Of a stretch of 64,000 bases of DNA, positions 60,990 to 64,000 are shown in pieces. The DNA is from an uncultured Bacteroidales bacterium (GTDB lineage: Bacteria; Bacteroidota; Bacteroidia; Bacteroidales; Muribaculaceae): positions 62,001-126,000 of the forward strand of contig CADCFN010000015.1 in NCBI GenBank assembly GCA_902800715.1, given 5' to 3'. Numbering within the stretch: the first letter of the stretch is position 1; each line of letters starts with the position of its first letter. The translations under genes were made by a program, and so were the position numbers. The notes beneath the pieces were generated by a model. It was not told the DNA's origin. It ran no database searches and worked only from the letters and a program-made list of their open reading frames with translations.

Positions 60990-61029
60990 CCAACAATAGC
61001 CACCCGAATCTTCAGGTGGCTATTGTTGG
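60990..61029. terminator. Bidirectional terminator, dipeptidase / GlmU-like gene
   Basis: ccaacaatagccacc and ggtggctattgttgg pair around cgaatcttca. It serves both convergent genes. Confidence 0.88.
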
Positions 61030-61060
61030 TTTGTGTGAAATCCGCGAGAAACGATGTGAT

Positions 61061-62257
61061 TTACTTGTAGCGGTCGCGGATGTTGTAGATGGCGCGGTAG
61101 ATGTCGCGGTCTACATCGGTCAGGGGGATGTTGCGGCGTGCCATGACGCGCTCAGCAATCGTGAAAAAGGTCTCGAGGGGCACGTCCTTGAAGCCTGCCG
61201 CTGCGCTGCCCTCCTGGAACGAGGCAACAAAGTTGCGGGGGAATCCGGCACCGTGGATGTTGACGCCGACGCCCAGCACCGTGGCGGTGTTAATCATGCC
61301 GTTGACGCCAATCTTGCTGTGGTCGCCCATGAACAGGCCGCAGAACTGCAAGCCCGTACGCTCAAAGCGTTTGCTGGCGTAGTTCCACAGCTTGATTTCG
61401 CCGTAGTCGTTCTTGAGGTTGCTCGCCGTGGTGCCGCCGCCGATGTTGCACCACTCACCGATGACGGCGTCGCCCAGGAAACCCTCGTGGGCCTTGTTGC
61501 TGTAACCGATGAAGACGGTGTTCTCGACTTCGCCGCCAATCTTGACGTGGGGTCCCAGCGTGGTAGCACCATAGACCTTGGCGCCGATGCGCACCTTGGC
61601 ATCGTGGCACGCAGCAAAACCGCCGCGGATGCAAGCGCCCTCCATCACCTCGACGTTGCGGCCGATGTAGATGGGACCCTCGTTGGTATTGAGCGTGGCG
61701 CCCTCGACGTAGGCTCCTGGCTCGACAAAGATGAGACCGGGGTCACCGATGATGGTGTTGGTCGAAGACAGCGACTGGGACTCACGCCCGGCGGTGAGGC
61801 GTTCAAAATCCTGTGACAGCACGACGCCGTTAAACTCAAAGATGTCATATAGGTGCTTGATGACGAGGGGCAGATTCTTGGGATAGACCACGTTGGCGTA
61901 ATGACGTGCATCATAGTCGTGTGCCGTGCCGTTGAAGGCGATGAGTTCCTCGCCCACCATCAGAGCCTCGCCCACACCCAGCGAGAGCACCTGCTGGGCA
62001 AGTTCGGGCGTCGGAATCACGTTGCCGGCGACCATGAGGTTGGTGGTGCGGCGCACATGCAGCGGGAATTTCTTTTTGAGGTAGGGGACGGTGAGGTAGC
62101 TGTAGGTCGCCTCGCCGAGCAGTGCCTGCCACTTCTCGCTGATGGTGGTGATGCCCAGGCGCAGCATGGCGGTGGGACGGGTATAGGTGAACGGCATGAG
62201 ATGCTTGCGAATCTCGTTGTCGTCAAACAGGATGATATTGCGGGCTGTCTTCTTCAT
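61061..62257 (-). CDS. GlmU-like putative sugar-nucleotidyltransferase
   Basis: 398 aa from MKKTARNIILFDDN (62257). The N-terminal ~190 residues form a degenerate nucleotidyltransferase-like domain (HLMPFTYTRPTAMLRLGITT); the C-terminal half is a left-handed beta-helix with hexapeptide repeats (IYIGRNVEVMEGACIRGG, VKIGGEVENTVFIGYSNKAHEGFLGDAVIGEWCNIGGG in part). This layout matches the Bacteroidetes GlmU-family proteins of unsettled substrate, distinct from true GlmU. Cytoplasmic; likely cell-envelope precursor synthesis. Confidence 0.85.
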   Translation of the reverse strand: MKKTARNIILFDDNEIRKHLMPFTYTRPTAMLRLGITTISEKWQALLGEATYSYLTVPYLKKKFPLHVRRTTNLMVAGNVIPTPELAQQVLSLGVGEALMVGEELIAFNGTAHDYDARHYANVVYPKNLPLVIKHLYDIFEFNGVVLSQDFERLTAGRESQSLSSTNTIIGDPGLIFVEPGAYVEGATLNTNEGPIYIGRNVEVMEGACIRGGFAACHDAKVRIGAKVYGATTLGPHVKIGGEVENTVFIGYSNKAHEGFLGDAVIGEWCNIGGGTTASNLKNDYGEIKLWNYASKRFERTGLQFCGLFMGDHSKIGVNGMINTATVLGVGVNIHGAGFPRNFVASFQEGSAAAGFKDVPLETFFTIAERVMARRNIPLTDVDRDIYRAIYNIRDRYK

Positions 62258-62368
62258 TGTGTCGTGTTTAAAAATGCGCGGCAAAATTAATTGTTTTTAT
62301 TGAATTATCTTGTCACTGTTCTTAAAAATGGTTAACTTTGCCCATTGTTTCATCAGATAAAATAGGTC

Positions 62369-62926
62369 ATGAATTTCATCGAGCAGAATATCAAAGGCGT
62401 CTGGGTTGTAGAGCCCAAGAGGTTTGGGGATAGCCGTGGCTATTTCAGCGAGGTCTTTAAGCAGGCTGATTTTGATGCCCATATTGGACATGTCGACTTT
62501 GTGCAGGACAACGAGTCGTTCTCGACCCAAGGCGTGCTGCGAGGACTGCATTTCCAACGCGGCGAGTGGAGCCAGGCAAAGCTGGTGCGCGTCTCGCGGG
62601 GCACGGTGCTCGATGTGGTGGTGGACTTGAGGAACGGCAGCCCCACTTGGGGACAGCACGTTGCCGTCGAGTTGAGTGCCGAAACGGGCCGCCAGCTGTT
62701 CATCCCACGCGGTTTCGCGCATGGCTTTGTGGTGCTCAGCGACGTGGCACAGTTCCAGTACAAGGTGGACAACCTCTATGCGCCGCAGAGCGAGGCAACG
62801 CTTCGCTTTGACGATCCCGCTCTGGGCATCGACTGGCGCATCAACCCAGCCAACATGCTGCTGAGTGAGAAAGACCTGAAAGGCCTCACCCTGGACCAGA
62901 TGACTCCCGATTTCCTCGGCTTCTAG
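62369..62926 (+). CDS. rfbC: dTDP-4-dehydrorhamnose 3,5-epimerase
   Basis: 185 aa. It has the RmlC pattern: GVWVVEPKRFGDSRGYFSEVFK, FVQDNESFSTQGVLRGLHFQ with the catalytic His region, VLDVVVDLRNGSPTWGQHV, and FIPRGFAHGFVVLSD. It makes the rhamnose precursor for cell-surface polysaccharide. The other rfb genes are not in view, which is a little unusual for this pathway. Confidence 0.95.
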   Translation: MNFIEQNIKGVWVVEPKRFGDSRGYFSEVFKQADFDAHIGHVDFVQDNESFSTQGVLRGLHFQRGEWSQAKLVRVSRGTVLDVVVDLRNGSPTWGQHVAVELSAETGRQLFIPRGFAHGFVVLSDVAQFQYKVDNLYAPQSEATLRFDDPALGIDWRINPANMLLSEKDLKGLTLDQMTPDFLGF

Positions 62927-62950
62927 GAAAAATCAAGGATAACAGAATAA

Positions 62951-62992
62951 AAAAACGTGGGCGACAGTTTCAACGCTGTCGCCCACGTTTTT
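62951..62992. terminator. Bidirectional terminator, rfbC / clpB
   Basis: aaaaacgtgggcgacag (62951-62967) pairs perfectly with ctgtcgcccacgttttt (62976-62992). Confidence 0.92.
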
Positions 62993-63012
62993 AAAATGTG
63001 GTGGCTTGTCGT

Positions 63013-64000
63013 TTAGTTCTTGAAGACAAGCTCATTGCCTTCGGCATCGATGATGATGGGATGGTTGCGGTCAACCTTCGAGGCAATGATGTCCTTGCTG
63101 AGCTGGTTGAGCACCATGTTCTGGATAGCTCGCTTGACGGGACGTGCGCCAAACTCGGGGTCATAGCCTGCCTTGCCCAACAGGGCTACGGCGGCTTCGG
63201 TCACTTCGAGGGTAATACCGTTCTTGGCGAGCATCTTCTTGACGCCCTTGAGCTGCATGGCGACAATCTGACGAATCTGCTCTTCGTCGAGCGGCGTAAA
63301 CATGATAATCTCGTCGATTCGGTTCAAGAACTCGGGACGGATGGTCTTTTTCAGCATGTCCATCACATCGTTGCGGGTGCTGTCAATGACTTGATTCCTG
63401 TTCTCGGAAGTCATGTGCTCAAACCGCTCTCGGATGAGGCTGGAACCCAGATTGCTGGTCATGATGATGATGGTGTTCTTGAAATTGACCGTGCGGCCCT
63501 TGTTATCGGTCAGACGGCCGTCGTCAAGTACTTGCAACAGCACGTTGAACACATCGGGGTTGGCCTTCTCAATCTCATCGAACAGCACTACTGAGTAAGG
63601 CTTGCGCCTGACGGCTTCGGTCAGCTGTCCGCCCTCATCGTAGCCCACATAGCCGGGAGGCGAACCGATGAGCCTGGTGACCGAGAATTTCTCCTGATAC
63701 TCGCTCATGTCGATGCGCGTCATCATGTTCTCGTCGTTGAACATATAGTCGGCAAGCGCCTTGGCGAGCTCGGTCTTACCCACACCAGTGGTACCCAGGA
63801 AAATGAACGAACCGATGGGACGGCGCGGGTCATTCAACCCGGCACGGCTGCGGCGCACGGCGTCGCTGATGGCCTTGATGGCGTCATCCTGGCCCACGAC
63901 ACGCTTGTGCAATTCCTCTTCGAGGTGGAGCAGCTTGTCCTTCTCGCTCTGCAGCATCTTGGTCACGGGGATACCGGTCCAGCGCGAAACGATTTCGGCA
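63013..64000 (-). CDS. clpB: Chaperone ClpB, C-terminal part, runs off the window
   Basis: The coding frame continues to the right edge ([16 protein letters not shown] at the edge). Visible is the second AAA+ module: [22 protein letters not shown], Walker [39 protein letters not shown], Walker [17 protein letters not shown], and [14 protein letters not shown], then the C-terminal small domain ending ...NELVFKN. ClpB dissolves protein aggregates with DnaK. The N-terminal half lies outside the window. Confidence 0.96.
   Translation of the reverse strand, partial: AEIVSRWTGIPVTKMLQSEKDKLLHLEEELHKRVVGQDDAIKAISDAVRRSRAGLNDPRRPIGSFIFLGTTGVGKTELAKALADYMFNDENMMTRIDMSEYQEKFSVTRLIGSPPGYVGYDEGGQLTEAVRRKPYSVVLFDEIEKANPDVFNVLLQVLDDGRLTDNKGRTVNFKNTIIIMTSNLGSSLIRERFEHMTSENRNQVIDSTRNDVMDMLKKTIRPEFLNRIDEIIMFTPLDEEQIRQIVAMQLKGVKKMLAKNGITLEVTEAAVALLGKAGYDPEFGARPVKRAIQNMVLNQLSKDIIASKVDRNHPIIIDAEGNELVFKN

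Overview
The window reads as a chromosomal segment of a gut- or rumen-type Bacteroidales (Prevotella/Muribaculaceae-like). Grounds: many genes have the Bacteroidetes promoter -7 box TAnnTTTG; there is a tmRNA with tag GENNYALAA; a BtuB/CbiK/fused-cbi gene set under a cobalamin riboswitch; DUF4301 and GlmU-like proteins of Bacteroidales type; and a secreted-protein C-terminus of the form GIYIHNGKKYILK. No rRNA, tRNA or CRISPR array was seen.

Layout. (1) 0-15.5 kb: anaerobic cobalamin biosynthesis and uptake. A riboswitch at 15.3-15.5 kb heads a leftward run btuB-like, periplasmic cbiK-like lipoprotein, second TonB receptor, cbiH-cbiC, cbiE-cbiT, cbiG-cbiF, cbiJ-cbiD (four fused enzymes), with cobS further left. 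A rightward btuF-btuC-like pair, without ATPase gene, sits between cobS and the cbi genes. (2) 15.9-18.4 kb: an esterase, a small membrane protein and a DUF2779 nuclease-like protein. (3) 18.5-22.8 kb: an unfamiliar cluster of small genes, two of them paralogues, an LRR protein, an AAA+ ATPase and a deoxynucleotidase. It is tied together by a repeated promoter-like motif (4 copies) and a repeated 40-base leader (2 copies).

(4) 22.85-38.1 kb: an accessory/defence island. A 137-base repeat is found at both 22.85 and 33.19 kb. Inside lie a complete IS1595-type transposon (23-bp perfect inverted repeats, 8-bp target duplication, two passenger genes), a WYL regulator, a broken DnaQ exonuclease, an McrB-McrC-PLD operon, and an FtsZ paralogue interrupted by one in-frame stop. 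Next to the tmRNA gene are a DUF234 ATPase and a TOTE-type primase-helicase-nuclease protein in one operon. A degenerate copy of the tmRNA 3' end plus terminator at 33.1 kb suggests integration at ssrA.

(5) 38-50 kb: housekeeping genes: tmRNA, RNase D-like protein, RelA/SpoT homologue, DUF4301, thioredoxin, rpsF-rpsR-rplI (rplI broken here), Dabb protein, a dockerin-bearing repeat protein (broken), rimO, ftsY. (6) 50.5-64 kb: carboxylesterase, GH29 fucosidase, two tandem MBG-repeat surface proteins (the second frameshifted), C69 dipeptidase, GlmU-like protein, rfbC, and clpB running off the right edge.

At least four reading-frame breaks (rplI, dockerin protein, second MBG protein, exonuclease) occur in one window. 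Some may be assembly errors rather than biology, and they should be checked against reads.
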